Shown here in pieces: positions 17,628-27,465 of a stretch of 64,000 bases of DNA. Position 1 is the first letter of the stretch; every line of letters begins with the position of its first letter. The notes below the pieces were generated by a model. That model saw only the letters and a program-made list of their open reading frames with translations. It searched no databases and was not told where the DNA came from. Made by a program: the position numbers and the translations under genes. Source of the DNA: Microbulbifer sp. A4B17 (GTDB lineage Bacteria > Pseudomonadota > Gammaproteobacteria > Pseudomonadales > Cellvibrionaceae); NCBI RefSeq assembly GCF_003076275.1, contig NZ_CP029064.1:3296501-3360500 (forward strand), read 5' to 3'.

Positions 17628-18539
17628 ATGAGCAATATTTCGGATGTAGAGCTAAATCAACTCAGGCTCCTACAGATCATCTTTGAAACCAAGAACCTGA
17701 CTAGAGCTGGAGAACGAGCGGGGCTGACACAGTCTGCGGTTAGCCATACACTAAAGAAACTCCGCCACAGCCTTAATGACTCACTGGTCATAAGGCAAGG
17801 CAATCAACTGGTGCTGACGCCAAGAGCTGAGTCGCTGCAAGCACCTCTGAATCGATGGCTGAATGATTTTGAGCGGAATATTTTAAATCAGGAAGAGTTC
17901 AGCCCAGAAAATACCCAACGTACTTTCTTTATCGCTACAAGTGACCTGGTGGAACAAAGTATCGCTCCCGCTTTGATTTCGTTACTCCAGAAAGAAGCTC
18001 CGAAAATCCAGATTATTTTTATTAAATTAGATAAACGCAGTATTGCCAGTCAGCTAGAGAGTGGGGAGGCGGATCTGTCCATCAGTGTTGCTGAATCAAC
18101 CCATCCCAGCTTAATGGTAAAAACTTTATATCGAGATGATTTTGTCTCTGTAGTAAGAAAAGAGCATCCCTTTCTAAAAACCAATAAAGATATTTATAAC
18201 TTTTGCAGATATCCGCATATTTTAGCAGGGACTGGGCGTGACAATAGAGGAATGGTAGATGAAGCATTAGAAAACATTGGCTTATCCAGAAATGTTCAAT
18301 TTAAAGTAGCCAATTTTTTAAGTGCGCCCTATATAGTGGAACGTAGTGATGCGATTCTTACCGCGCCAAAGAAGTTTATTAAATCTATCAACCCAAAATT
18401 TAATGTTGCATATTTTACTCCACCAATCGACCTTCCCCAGTACTCAATGAAAACTTATTGGAACCTAAAAAATAAAGATGACCAGGCAAACTGCTGGCTT
18501 CGGGAAAAAATTGTGGAAGTTACTAGGATTGAAGCTTAG
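17628..18539 (+). CDS. LysR-family transcriptional regulator
   Basis: 303 residues, standard size. N-terminal winged helix-turn-helix: NQLRLLQIIFETKNLTRAGERAGLTQSAVSHTLKKLR (about 10-46), then LTPRAESL. The C-terminal type-2 periplasmic-binding fold covers about 90-300. No conventional Shine-Dalgarno precedes the ATG. Divergently arranged with the DJ-1-type gene, a classical layout in which the regulator controls both promoters. The inducer is unknown; the two SDR genes beyond may belong to the regulon. Confidence 0.9.
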   Translation: MSNISDVELNQLRLLQIIFETKNLTRAGERAGLTQSAVSHTLKKLRHSLNDSLVIRQGNQLVLTPRAESLQAPLNRWLNDFERNILNQEEFSPENTQRTFFIATSDLVEQSIAPALISLLQKEAPKIQIIFIKLDKRSIASQLESGEADLSISVAESTHPSLMVKTLYRDDFVSVVRKEHPFLKTNKDIYNFCRYPHILAGTGRDNRGMVDEALENIGLSRNVQFKVANFLSAPYIVERSDAILTAPKKFIKSINPKFNVAYFTPPIDLPQYSMKTYWNLKNKDDQANCWLREKIVEVTRIEA

Positions 18540-18721
18540 CCTTACGCTAAGAAGCGCGCCTGTTTGATACTAAATGGTTGGTACGTATGAGGATAACGAT
18601 TAGAAGATATTCGATTACCTAGTAGCTAAGAAATGTACCCGCAATGCTATGGCCCCCAAAGTCAATTGAATATCTATAAAAGCCGACTACTGATTAGAAA
18701 TACGAGAGCCGCTTTTAATGG

Positions 18722-21061
18722 CTAACTACTCCAGCACCAGTTTCTTATTTCAGGGAGATCTTCTCCATACTTGTCAATGTAAGATAAATGTTGGTCAATT
18801 TTCATCTGGCACTTGGATATCAATTCACTGACACCATCGGTTGAAACAGGAGCTTGCTTCGCAACATCAATAGCCAGATGAAAGCGACTCATTTCATTAA
18901 AGACGACCATATCAAATGGAGTCGTAGTTCCGCCTTCCTCGATATATCCTCGCACAAGAAACCGACGAGGATTAGGTCTGCGGTAGATAAGTCCATGTAT
19001 CACTCGAGGATGTCCATGAAAAGCAAATACAACGGGGATATTGCGCCCAAAGAGTGACTCAAACTCTACATCGCTAATCCCTTGAGGGTGCTCATCGTCA
19101 GGCAGAAGAGTAAAAAGGTTGACCACATTTATTACCCTTATCTTTACAGCTGGGATTGTATTCCGAATCGAACTGATAGCAGCCAAAACTTCGAGAGTAG
19201 GTGTATCACCAGCACAAGCCATAATCACATCCGGGTCTCCATCTTCATTGGAAGCCCAATCCCAAATCGACACACCAATTTGACAATGCAGCCTAGCCTG
19301 CTCGAATGTCAACCACTGGGGCATTGGTTGTTTCCCAGCGATAATCAAGTTGATGTAATTCTTGCTTTGTAGACAGTCGGCAGTTATTTGTAGCAAACAG
19401 TTCTCATCCGGAGGCAGAAAAATTCTTGAAATTGACGACTTCTTCTGTATCACTGACTCGATAAATCCGGGAGCCTGATGAGAATAGCCATTATGATCCT
19501 GGCGCCAGACATAAGAGGTTAATAAATAATTGAGCGAACTGATGGGGTGTCTCCATGGAACTTCTCCACATGATTTAAGCCACTTCCCATGTTGATTAAG
19601 CATCGAGTCGACAATCAGCGAAAAGGCCTCATAACAGGGAAATATTCCATGCCGTCCTGTGAGCAGGTATCCTTCCAGCCAGCCTTCACACAAGTGCTCA
19701 CTAAGAACCTCCAACACTCTACCCTCAGGAGAAAGCCCTTCATCACTTTCAAGTATTTTTCCCAAATACATCCTTCCAGTAACCTCAAGTATATGACTGA
19801 GGCGATTAGAGCTAAGTTCATCCGGGCAGAAGACTCTGAAGTTGCTTTTATTGGCTTTGATAACATCGCGTAAGAAAGCACTTAATCCTCGGATACCTTC
19901 TAAAGTGACTTTACCGGGGAAAGTCAACTCCACCGCATAGTCTTCAATCTTAGGAAGTTGTAACTCTTTTAAAACCTTACCACCATTTGCGTGAGGATTT
20001 GCCCCTATTCTTAGATTACTTATTGGCAATACATTAAGCACTTCTTCCGACGGCTTGCCATTACTATCAAACAAGCCCTCTGGTTGGTAACTCTGGAGCC
20101 ACGTATTGAGAATATTCAGATGCTCACTATTACTTGCTACATCCGGCATCGGCACCTGGTGAGAGCGAAAGCTACCCTCACTCTTCTGCCCATCAATTAA
20201 CTTTGGGCCTGTCCACCCTTTTGGTGTCCTGAGGATAATTATTGGCCAATCCAACAGCGTTTCTGCTGGGGACTCACATTTCTTTAGGCGAATTAAATGA
20301 TAAGCCCAATCCAAAGCCTTCCAGAGTGACACATGCATTAGTTCGGGATTATCCCCCTCAACAAAACGAGGGGTATAGCCGCATCCTCTAAAGAAGTGTT
20401 CTAGCTTAGAGCGACTCATCCGCCCAAAGACTGTGGGACTTGAAATTTTATACCCATTCAAATGAAGAATAGGGAGAACAGCACCATCCCTCTGAGGGTG
20501 GATAAACCGATTGGAATGCCAGCTCGCAGCAAGAGGCCCGGTCTCAGCCTCGCCATCCCCAACAACACACACGGATATAAGTTCCGGGTTATCAAACACG
20601 GCACCATATGCATGAGATAAAGAATATCCAAGCTCCCCACCTTCATGAATGGCACCGGGAGTTGCCGCACACACATGACTCGGAGCCTCTCTCGGCCAAC
20701 AAAACCCTCTAAACAAATATCCTATTCCAGCCGTATTCAAAGCCAGCCTGCGGTCAACTTCACCCAAAGCACCTTCTAAGTATAAGTTTGCGCGTATTGC
20801 GGGAGCACCATGACCCGGCCCCACAACAAGTAATATCCTGGCGTCAGTATCTTTAATCAGTCGATTCAGGTGGGCGTAAATTAAGTTTAATCCTGGGGAA
20901 GTTCCCCAGTGACCGATTATTCTCTTCTTTATATGCTCAGGCCGAAGAGGCACTCTCAGCAACGGATTTGCGCCAAGATACAGCTGCCCTACAGACAAGT
21001 AGTTGCACGCACGAAAGTAGGCGTCAATTGCCACCACTCTTTTTTGGTCAATTTGACTCAT
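18722..21061 (-). CDS. xfp: Phosphoketolase (xylulose 5-phosphate / fructose 6-phosphate)
   Basis: 779 residues from the ATG at 21061, preceded by AGGAGG at ideal spacing; an in-frame extension to 21109 would place the Shine-Dalgarno inside the coding sequence. Thiamine-diphosphate enzyme: GHWGTSPGLNLIYAHLNRL, GPGHGAPA, GGELGYSLSHAYG, VVGDGEAETGP (ThDP-Mg motif), QDHNGYSHQAPGF and VFAFHGHPRVIHGLIYRR are all family signatures. It cleaves xylulose 5-phosphate (and often fructose or sedoheptulose phosphates) with phosphate to acetyl phosphate. It stands alone, with no acetate kinase or phosphotransacetylase beside it. A link to the sedoheptulose-using cyclase 17 kb away is speculation. Confidence 0.93.
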   Translation of the reverse strand: MSQIDQKRVVAIDAYFRACNYLSVGQLYLGANPLLRVPLRPEHIKKRIIGHWGTSPGLNLIYAHLNRLIKDTDARILLVVGPGHGAPAIRANLYLEGALGEVDRRLALNTAGIGYLFRGFCWPREAPSHVCAATPGAIHEGGELGYSLSHAYGAVFDNPELISVCVVGDGEAETGPLAASWHSNRFIHPQRDGAVLPILHLNGYKISSPTVFGRMSRSKLEHFFRGCGYTPRFVEGDNPELMHVSLWKALDWAYHLIRLKKCESPAETLLDWPIIILRTPKGWTGPKLIDGQKSEGSFRSHQVPMPDVASNSEHLNILNTWLQSYQPEGLFDSNGKPSEEVLNVLPISNLRIGANPHANGGKVLKELQLPKIEDYAVELTFPGKVTLEGIRGLSAFLRDVIKANKSNFRVFCPDELSSNRLSHILEVTGRMYLGKILESDEGLSPEGRVLEVLSEHLCEGWLEGYLLTGRHGIFPCYEAFSLIVDSMLNQHGKWLKSCGEVPWRHPISSLNYLLTSYVWRQDHNGYSHQAPGFIESVIQKKSSISRIFLPPDENCLLQITADCLQSKNYINLIIAGKQPMPQWLTFEQARLHCQIGVSIWDWASNEDGDPDVIMACAGDTPTLEVLAAISSIRNTIPAVKIRVINVVNLFTLLPDDEHPQGISDVEFESLFGRNIPVVFAFHGHPRVIHGLIYRRPNPRRFLVRGYIEEGGTTTPFDMVVFNEMSRFHLAIDVAKQAPVSTDGVSELISKCQMKIDQHLSYIDKYGEDLPEIRNWCWSS

Positions 21062-22147
21062 AGTACCCTCCTTTGCATTTTGTATAGAGGAGGACCAAGG
21101 ACTATGCAATTTTCAAACTGTAGGGTTTGGCTTGCTATTGATTCTTATGAGAATCATCAAATCCAGGTACGATTAACGCCAAAAGGCACAAGGAGAAATA
21201 TCAAAATATTTTAAAGGAGGTAATGGTTTTCAGATATTTTATCAGCGACAACCTAAATCAGTTATTCAGAGAAGCAAAATTTCCTTAGAAGCCCTCTGCC
21301 ATAGATATTGGCACTGCAATAGTCTTGGATGTATAAGCTATGCTTTAATATTTTCGAAAGGTACCGCTACCTATACTGCAATGAGCAACCGCTAGTATAT
21401 CGTACGCATATAACACGGAGGACAGGATTTAACTACGCCAGTGCCATAGGTCAATCGCTATTGATAATAACTTCTTAAAGATTCTATTTTAGCTCAGCAC
21501 CTCATTCAAAGAATCTCATTTAATTATATTGATACACAAAGTTAATGTACAGTTATGATAGATAAGAAGTTTGTTGGAGAATACCCCCTTATCAAATCTA
21601 CCTTTATCTGGCAAAGAAGCACGTTTAATTTTTCTTAATCTCGCCACACATTATTTAGAAAAAAGCTTATAACCAGTTGAAAAATGAGGAATTCTACAGC
21701 ATCACTATGAAACAAAATAAAAACCGCAGGGAACCCATTAAAACAGCAGGCCACCTGACCGCTAAAAAATTCTTTTCATCTGGTATTTGTGAAAAAAATA
21801 CAGGGAATATACAAGATTTTACCAGCCTGGTTTCATACCATGACCTAATCATGTCAATTCAAACTCATGAAGCCCATCCCATGGCGGTCATCACTTACCC
21901 GACAAATGGAGAAGAGAGTCTTTGCCGTCTGATATTTCCTCCCACTAACCCGTGAAAAGCGGGCATTGAGCTGCGTGAGAAATTATATAAAGATATCTAA
22001 ACGGACTAAATTTATGGCCATATAGCTTGTGAATATTTCTTTATCTCCAATAAGACTTTGAAGCTAGAAAAAAGTAGTTAGTATAAAAATTGGAGTTTTT
22101 CTTTAAAAAGATTAACTCAGGTAGACTGGCTGGTTTTTAGGCTCAAC
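21062..22147. other. 1.1-kb low-coding intergenic region
   Basis: Holds the divergent promoters of phosphoketolase and patatin. One open frame at 21707-21955 (82 residues from an ATG, MKQNKNRREPIKTAGHLTAK...) cannot be dismissed but has no recognisable domain, signal or good ribosome binding site. The rest is AT-rich with stops in all frames. Confidence 0.35.
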
Positions 22148-23389
22148 ATGGCAAGTAAGTTCAATACTTCTTTAAAGAAAAGCATTATTACCGTTGTATA
22201 CATAGCTATCGGATATGCTTTTTTCGCCTACATTTATAACAATTTTTTTACGCAAACAACCACATTCTCCCGAGAGCCAGTCACATACGATCTTACTCAC
22301 AATACCAATTACCTCCAACAAAAAGACACTATTAATATCCTTGTGGTAGCAGGAGGAGGAGTCAGGGGTTTAATTCCTCTACATGTACTGCAGTACATTG
22401 AGGATAAACTTGGGAAACCTATTGATCAAGTGTTCGACGTTTTTTCAGGAGTTTCCACTGGAGCAATTATCGCGACAGGCCTCAACATTCCTGACGAAGC
22501 CATTCCTACCAGAAACGGGCAAAAACTTTCTCATCTTGACTATCTGGTTGAGATATATGAAAACGAAGTAAATTATCTTTTTTCTCCCCCTTGGTATCAC
22601 AAGTTACTAACCGCAGGTGGTCTTTTTTCACCCTCTTACTTCGGCAGCCGATTACATGAAGTAATGGAGAGGCACTACACTAAAGACCTTAACTTTACTG
22701 AACTTGAAAACTACGTAATCATCCCCTCTTTAAACTTAAAGGACGGACAAATACATCTTTTCAAGAACAAAGGTCAAACGGTTAGTGATCTTCCTACAAA
22801 TAGACTTTATCAATTAATGACAGCTGCGGTAAGTGCAGAAACTGCTTTTCCACCTGTCGTATTCAGTTATCCAGAAGATGAACAAAATCAGTTTTGCGAG
22901 GCTGAATCTGCTAAATCGGAAAACGAACCCCAATGTGTGTTTGCAGATGCAGCTATAGCCATGAACAACCCGGCGAGTATAATTCTTCGAAATATTATCA
23001 ACGAATTCCCCAATAAAAATTACTATATACTGGTATTAGGTGCCGGAAGCCCTCGACTTCTTAGTTCAACTACAAACTATGACACACTGAAAAACTGGGG
23101 CCAAATAAACTGGTTCCGAGATGCGTTAACAAATATGCAGCGTTCAATGGACAATCACCAACTCCACACACTGGAAATTGCAAAATCCTTATCTGAAGAG
23201 GGGAGAATAGAATATGACTATCTAAATATCGAGATTCGAGAGCCCTTTATCGGGATATTTGAGCACAAAAAAATTCCACAATTAAAAGACTATTCAGACC
23301 AGCTGATCAAAGATAATCAGGCCCAAATTGATTTAATTGTCGACCACTTAAAAAGTGAGAATAATAAAAACTCAAGTAATAAATCTTAA
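22148..23389 (+). CDS. Membrane-anchored patatin-like phospholipase (copy 1)
   Basis: 413 residues. One N-terminal transmembrane segment (about 12-35, SIITVVYIAIGYAFFAYIY) places the catalytic domain outside the cytoplasm or on the membrane surface. Patatin features are complete: oxyanion motif GGGVRG (69-74), nucleophile elbow GVSTG (Ser103) and a catalytic Asp in FADAAIAMNNPAS (D-x-A instead of the usual D-G-G/A). Patatins are Ser-Asp dyad acyl hydrolases acting on phospholipids or other acyl esters. A paralogue with the same layout is at 39960-41120. The insert CEAESAKSENEPQC (about residues 252-265) is absent from that copy. Stands alone; no secretion genes nearby. Confidence 0.88.
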   Translation: MASKFNTSLKKSIITVVYIAIGYAFFAYIYNNFFTQTTTFSREPVTYDLTHNTNYLQQKDTINILVVAGGGVRGLIPLHVLQYIEDKLGKPIDQVFDVFSGVSTGAIIATGLNIPDEAIPTRNGQKLSHLDYLVEIYENEVNYLFSPPWYHKLLTAGGLFSPSYFGSRLHEVMERHYTKDLNFTELENYVIIPSLNLKDGQIHLFKNKGQTVSDLPTNRLYQLMTAAVSAETAFPPVVFSYPEDEQNQFCEAESAKSENEPQCVFADAAIAMNNPASIILRNIINEFPNKNYYILVLGAGSPRLLSSTTNYDTLKNWGQINWFRDALTNMQRSMDNHQLHTLEIAKSLSEEGRIEYDYLNIEIREPFIGIFEHKKIPQLKDYSDQLIKDNQAQIDLIVDHLKSENNKNSSNKS

Positions 23390-23440
23390 CAGATGACTCT
23401 TAAATAAACATAAGGATAACCAAGAAGTTTTTCGAGGCGC

Positions 23441-25174
23441 CTATAGATTTCCTCCCTGATCCACTTGTATATTTATAAAAGCCTGATACTGACTTAAAAA
23501 TACCTCGCCAGAAAGCTTCTGTAAAAAACTACTTTTCTCTAAACGATCCATCACCGGCCCTTTAACTTCAGACAAATGAAAACGAATTCCTTTACTTGCT
23601 AAGGTAGTGTTTATACTCCCCAACACTTCCAGGGCACTCCAATCAATTTCATTAACGGCACTACACATCAGAATGACATGCTTTACCTGGAAATTACCAA
23701 CAAGGCGGGTATAAATACGTTCTTCCAATATGCCTATATTGGAGAATATCAGGCGACCATCTACTCTAAAAGTAAGAATCTCAGAAGCAGTTTTAACTGG
23801 GTGTCGATCTATATTTCGGAAATGCTCAGTGCCCTCGACTAAGCCTACTTCAGCTATATGAGGCTTCGACGCTCGCCAAAAGAATAACATTAGCGATGCA
23901 GCCACCCCACAGAGCACACCCGACTCAACACCAAATAGTAAAGTTACTAAAATTGTCACCGATACTGCAAGAAAATCAGCTTTGGAAAATTTCCAGGTTT
24001 TACGCAATATAGAGAAATCTACCAATGAAAGCACGGCAACTATAATAGTGGCAGCGAGAGTAGCTTTCGGAAGGAAGTATAGTGGTGACGTAAAAAAAAG
24101 AGCCGTAAAACCAATGCCTAATGCAGTAAATAAGCTAGCAAACTGTGTTTGCGCTCCTGCATCAGCATTCACTACAGAACGTGAGAAGCCACCACTTACC
24201 GGAAATCCACCTGAGAAGCCTGCCCCCATATTCGCTAACCCTAGGGCCACCAGTTCCTGGTTGGAATCAATTCTTTGTCTACGTTTTGCGGCTAAAGTCT
24301 TTGCCACAGATATCGATTCTACATAACCTATGATGGCAATCATTAGCGCAGGTAACGCAAGTGACTCTAATAGGGAAACAGACAACTTTGGAAAGGTAAA
24401 TTGAGGCAGACCCGAAGGAACACTGCCAACAAGGGCTACTCCCCATGCTTCAAGGTTATAAGCATACGAAAAGTAGATGGTTATCAACACTGCTATTGCG
24501 GGGGACGACTTGGCCAGAAGATTGGCGGTAGCAGCTTCAATTCCCAAAGTTTTCAATAATTGCGCAGCACAGGCTCTAGATAAGTATAGAAATAACACCA
24601 CCCCCAACCCAACCAACAAAGTCAGCTGATTATAGCTACTCAAATTTTCAAATAAGTTAGGCAGTAGCTCTAGCAGTGTATCTCCACGGGCTGATAGTCC
24701 CAGTAGTTGAGCGATTTGGTTAAGTGCAATTAATAAAGCAGAGGCAGTTATAAAGCCGGAGATTACCGAGTGTGATAAAAAGTTAGCGAGAAAACCTAGC
24801 TTTAATACGCCTAATATTGTGAGAATTCCTCCTGATAACAACGCCAATATCGCTGCTGCAGTGAGGTGGTCCACCTCTCCGCTCGCTGTTACCTCGCCAA
24901 GGGCGGTGGCGCTCATTAGGGAGATCACTGCTACAGGTCCTACAGATAGGGTTTGACTGCTACCAAATAAGCCATAGACGACCAGCGGAACAATACTCGC
25001 ATAGAAACCCACCTCAGCAGGCAACCCGGCAAGCAAGGCATAAGCAAGGGACTGAGGGATCAGGAGCACGGTAACAATCAAGGCCGCCAGCAGGTCCTGG
25101 GTTAGCAGCTGCCGGTTATAGGAATGAATAGTAGCCAGAATAGGAAACCATCTGGTGAAATGCTGCATCGCCAT
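23441..25174 (-). CDS. SulP-family anion permease with STAS domain (copy 1)
   Basis: 577 residues. Hydrophobic domain with about 12-14 membrane helices (QDLLAALIVTVLLIPQSLAYALLAGLP is the SulP signature near the N-terminus; also SVGPVAVISLM and GFSGGFPVSGGFSRS). The C-terminal STAS domain (about 445-565) includes VDGRLIFSNIGILEERI and IDWSALEVLGSI. SulP proteins carry sulfate, bicarbonate or related anions. It is the last gene of a minus-strand run with the Blh and persulfide-dioxygenase-like genes, suggesting sulfate or sulfite movement after sulfide oxidation. The gene at 28010-29740 on the other arm is a clear paralogue. Confidence 0.92.
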   Translation of the reverse strand: MAMQHFTRWFPILATIHSYNRQLLTQDLLAALIVTVLLIPQSLAYALLAGLPAEVGFYASIVPLVVYGLFGSSQTLSVGPVAVISLMSATALGEVTASGEVDHLTAAAILALLSGGILTILGVLKLGFLANFLSHSVISGFITASALLIALNQIAQLLGLSARGDTLLELLPNLFENLSSYNQLTLLVGLGVVLFLYLSRACAAQLLKTLGIEAATANLLAKSSPAIAVLITIYFSYAYNLEAWGVALVGSVPSGLPQFTFPKLSVSLLESLALPALMIAIIGYVESISVAKTLAAKRRQRIDSNQELVALGLANMGAGFSGGFPVSGGFSRSVVNADAGAQTQFASLFTALGIGFTALFFTSPLYFLPKATLAATIIVAVLSLVDFSILRKTWKFSKADFLAVSVTILVTLLFGVESGVLCGVAASLMLFFWRASKPHIAEVGLVEGTEHFRNIDRHPVKTASEILTFRVDGRLIFSNIGILEERIYTRLVGNFQVKHVILMCSAVNEIDWSALEVLGSINTTLASKGIRFHLSEVKGPVMDRLEKSSFLQKLSGEVFLSQYQAFINIQVDQGGNL

Positions 25175-25265
25175 GATCTGTTTTCCACTCTGGCGTCACA
25201 GCCCGAGTTCTATCGCCTTAGAAGGAGGGGTTGAGTTGCAGCACCGAAAATGCTGCGCTTTAGTG

Positions 25266-25679
25266 CTAGGGTTCAATCGATATCAGCACAGCGCCAATAT
25301 CAAATCCTGCTGCCTGGGCCTGGGAATTGAGCTGCTTTTTATCTGCCCCCATCAGGATTTTGGCTCCAGCCCATACCTGGCTGGAGCGATTACCCGTCCG
25401 GCAAAACGCGTGTACTTTCTCTCCTTCCTGCAAGACATCACGAAATGCCTCGCAGTGATTTCGCATCATGCGTCCACGTGTAAAAGGAATAGCCACAAAT
25501 TTAATTCCCACCGCTAGTGCGGCCTGCTCCATTTCCACATAGGATGGGTGAGCTTCACTCTCACCTTCCGGGCAATTACACACTACAACTTGCACACCGC
25601 TCTCAGCCAAAGACGCCATAGCTTCACAGGCAATATGCTCAGAAATACTCACCTGTCCATCTAATTGTTTAATATTCAT
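25266..25679 (-). CDS. Blh/TIGR01244-family phosphatase-like protein
   Basis: 137 residues from the ATG at 25679, with GAGG five bases before it. The family's P-loop HAFCRTGNRSSQVW (cysteine, then RTGxRS) is present, as is the N-terminal ISEHIACEAMASLAESGVQVVVCNCPEGE. This dual-specificity-phosphatase-like fold is commonly fused or adjacent to persulfide dioxygenase-like metallo-hydrolases under BigR control, where it acts in sulfane-sulfur handling. Here it lies 55 bases from such a gene. Whether it is a phosphatase or a sulfurtransferase is not settled by sequence. Confidence 0.87.
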   Translation of the reverse strand: MNIKQLDGQVSISEHIACEAMASLAESGVQVVVCNCPEGESEAHPSYVEMEQAALAVGIKFVAIPFTRGRMMRNHCEAFRDVLQEGEKVHAFCRTGNRSSQVWAGAKILMGADKKQLNSQAQAAGFDIGAVLISIEP

Positions 25680-25734
25680 TATCACCTCGATTTTCTGCGC
25701 TCATGTAAACGAATGCTTCAATCTACACATTCAT

Positions 25735-26613
25735 TTAGAGCTGGTTCAGCGGCACTTTTAAGTAAATCGTACCATTGGATTCTGCCGGTGGCATTTGCCC
25801 TGCCCGAATATTTACCTGTACGGAAGGAACAATCAGTCTTGGCACCGATAGAGTTGCATCACGCTTTCGACGTACCGCAACGAAATCCTCCTCGGCAACA
25901 CCATCGCGCAAGTGGATATTTTCTCTACGCTGTTCACCAACACTGGTTTCGCACTGATAGCCCCGCCTACCTTTAGGCGGGTAGTCATGACACATAAACA
26001 TACGGGTTTGATCGGGAAGGGATAAGATCTTACGCACCGAACGATACAATTCCGATGCATCCCCACCGGGAAAGTCACATCGCGCACTACCAACATCCGG
26101 CATAAATAAAGTATCGCCAACAAAAAGCGCATCGCCGATTAGCCAGGCCATATCTGCGGGGGTGTGGCCGGGGCTGTAAATCACTTTCGCTGTCAACTTC
26201 CCCACTTGGAAAGTTTCACCATCCTTAAAAAGATGATCAAACTGACTACCATCTGCCAGGAACTCCCTCTCAAGGTTAAATACATCGCGAAAGATTTTCT
26301 GCACCTGGCAAATCTGTTCACCGATCCCAATACGCCCACCAAGTTGCTGCCGTAAAAATGGTGCCGCCGATAAGTGGTCAGCATGAGCATGGGTCTCCAG
26401 TATCCACTCTAGAGTCAGGTCTTTCTCTTGAATAAATGAAACCAGCTCCTCAGCACCTCGGCTACTGGTACGGCCTGAGGCTGCATCAAAATTCAGCACA
26501 GAATCCACAATAGCGGCTGAGCCCCCTTCCCTGTCGTACACCACATAGCTCCAGGTTTCTGTATCCCGATCCAGGAACGGCTGCACCCGGGCACAGTGTT
26601 CTTCTTGAGCCAC
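25735..26613 (-). CDS. MBL-fold persulfide dioxygenase-like hydrolase (Blh/ETHE1 type)
   Basis: 292 residues from the GTG at 26613; GGAG lies seven bases upstream and the product then begins MAQEEHCARVQPFLDRDTETWSYVVYD, the normal family start. An upstream TTG frame is less likely because it runs through the operator. Metal-binding THAHADH (about 95-101), SPGHTPADMAW, FVGDTLFMPDVG and the final MCHDY complete the metallo-beta-lactamase ligand set with the single-iron ETHE1 pattern. It oxidises glutathione persulfide to sulfite in characterised relatives. First gene of the minus arm of the sulfur cluster; the palindrome at 26669 sits in its promoter. Confidence 0.9.
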   Translation of the reverse strand: MAQEEHCARVQPFLDRDTETWSYVVYDREGGSAAIVDSVLNFDAASGRTSSRGAEELVSFIQEKDLTLEWILETHAHADHLSAAPFLRQQLGGRIGIGEQICQVQKIFRDVFNLEREFLADGSQFDHLFKDGETFQVGKLTAKVIYSPGHTPADMAWLIGDALFVGDTLFMPDVGSARCDFPGGDASELYRSVRKILSLPDQTRMFMCHDYPPKGRRGYQCETSVGEQRRENIHLRDGVAEEDFVAVRRKRDATLSVPRLIVPSVQVNIRAGQMPPAESNGTIYLKVPLNQL

Positions 26614-26640
26614 CTTCTGCTCTCCCGTATTCACTACACC

Positions 26641-26685
26641 AACAATATACAATGTGATATTATATAAAACAATATATTGTAATTG
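26641..26685. promoter_or_regulatory. BigR-type operator in divergent promoter
   Basis: ACAATATATTGT (26669-26680) is a perfect 12-base palindrome; ACAATATACAATGTGATAT upstream is a partial second copy. The region is almost pure A/T and lies between the divergent persulfide dioxygenase-like and ArsR/BigR genes, where the regulator is expected to bind and repress both. Confidence 0.6.
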
Positions 26686-26705
26686 TGTAAATTGATTTAG
26701 TTCCC

Positions 26706-27020
26706 ATGCCCGATACTGAACATCTCGATCTCAATAAAATGCGTGATTCTGCCGGCCAGGCTGCAGCAATGCTCCGCTCCCTGGCCAATCAGGACCGCTT
26801 GCTACTTCTATGCCAGCTCAGCCAGGAAGAGCTAAATGTAGGCGAATTGGAAGAGCGCCTGGGTATTCATCAGCCAAGCCTGTCCCAGCAACTGGGAGTC
26901 CTCCGCCGCGAAGGCTTGGTCGAAACACGCCGAGAGGGAAAAAATGTCTACTACCGGGTTGCGGACCCGCGGGTACTCGCCCTGTTGCAAACCCTTTACC
27001 AACTCTACTGTGCGGAGTAA
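26706..27020 (+). CDS. bigR: ArsR-family sulfide/persulfide-responsive repressor (BigR/SqrR type)
   Basis: 104 residues. Winged helix with LANQDRLLLLCQL, NVGELEERLGIHQPSLSQQLGVLRREGLVETRREGKNVYYRV. Two cysteines, Cys36 and Cys102, correspond in spacing to the redox pair of BigR/SqrR that forms a disulfide or polysulfide bridge; the metal-binding ELCVCDL box of ArsR/SmtB is absent. It should repress the divergent persulfide dioxygenase operon and its own operon in the absence of persulfide. The palindrome at 26669 is 26 bases upstream. Confidence 0.88.
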   Translation: MPDTEHLDLNKMRDSAGQAAAMLRSLANQDRLLLLCQLSQEELNVGELEERLGIHQPSLSQQLGVLRREGLVETRREGKNVYYRVADPRVLALLQTLYQLYCAE

Positions 27021-27024
27021 TCCC

Positions 27025-27465
27025 ATGACCATCGATTGGACAGCTTTCACTCCAGGCTCCGCACTCGCAGGGGGACTGCTAATTGGCCTCGCCAGTGCCG
27101 CTTTACTCGCCTTCAACGGCCGTATCGCAGGCATTTCCGGCATCATCGGCGGACTGCTTGACCAAACCCAAGGTTCCCTGTGGCGCCTGGCCTTTATCGG
27201 GGGACTATTGATAAGCCCTCTTGCATGGAAAATCTTTGCAGTTGTACCCGACATTGATATCCAGGCAGCTTATCCCACCTTAATTGCAGCGGGATTACTG
27301 GTGGGCCTGGGCACGCGAATGGCATCCGGTTGCACCAGTGGCCATGGTGTTTGCGGCCTGTCCCGACTCTCCACTCGCTCGCTAATCGCCACCCTGATAT
27401 TTATGGCTGCGGGCTTCGCGACCGTGTTTCTAATGCGGCACCTCTTGATCGGCCAGCTGGGGTAA
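27025..27465 (+). CDS. YeeE/YedE-family sulfur transporter, first half
   Basis: 146 residues, starting five bases after the bigR stop. Four or five hydrophobic segments; contains GLASAALLAFNGRIAGISGIIGG and GTRMASGCTSGHGVCGLSRLS, whose conserved cysteines mark the thiosulfate/sulfur-conducting pore of TsuA-like YeeE/YedE proteins. The stop overlaps the start of the next gene (TAATG), so the two halves are co-translated and probably form one transporter. Confidence 0.9.
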   Translation: MTIDWTAFTPGSALAGGLLIGLASAALLAFNGRIAGISGIIGGLLDQTQGSLWRLAFIGGLLISPLAWKIFAVVPDIDIQAAYPTLIAAGLLVGLGTRMASGCTSGHGVCGLSRLSTRSLIATLIFMAAGFATVFLMRHLLIGQLG

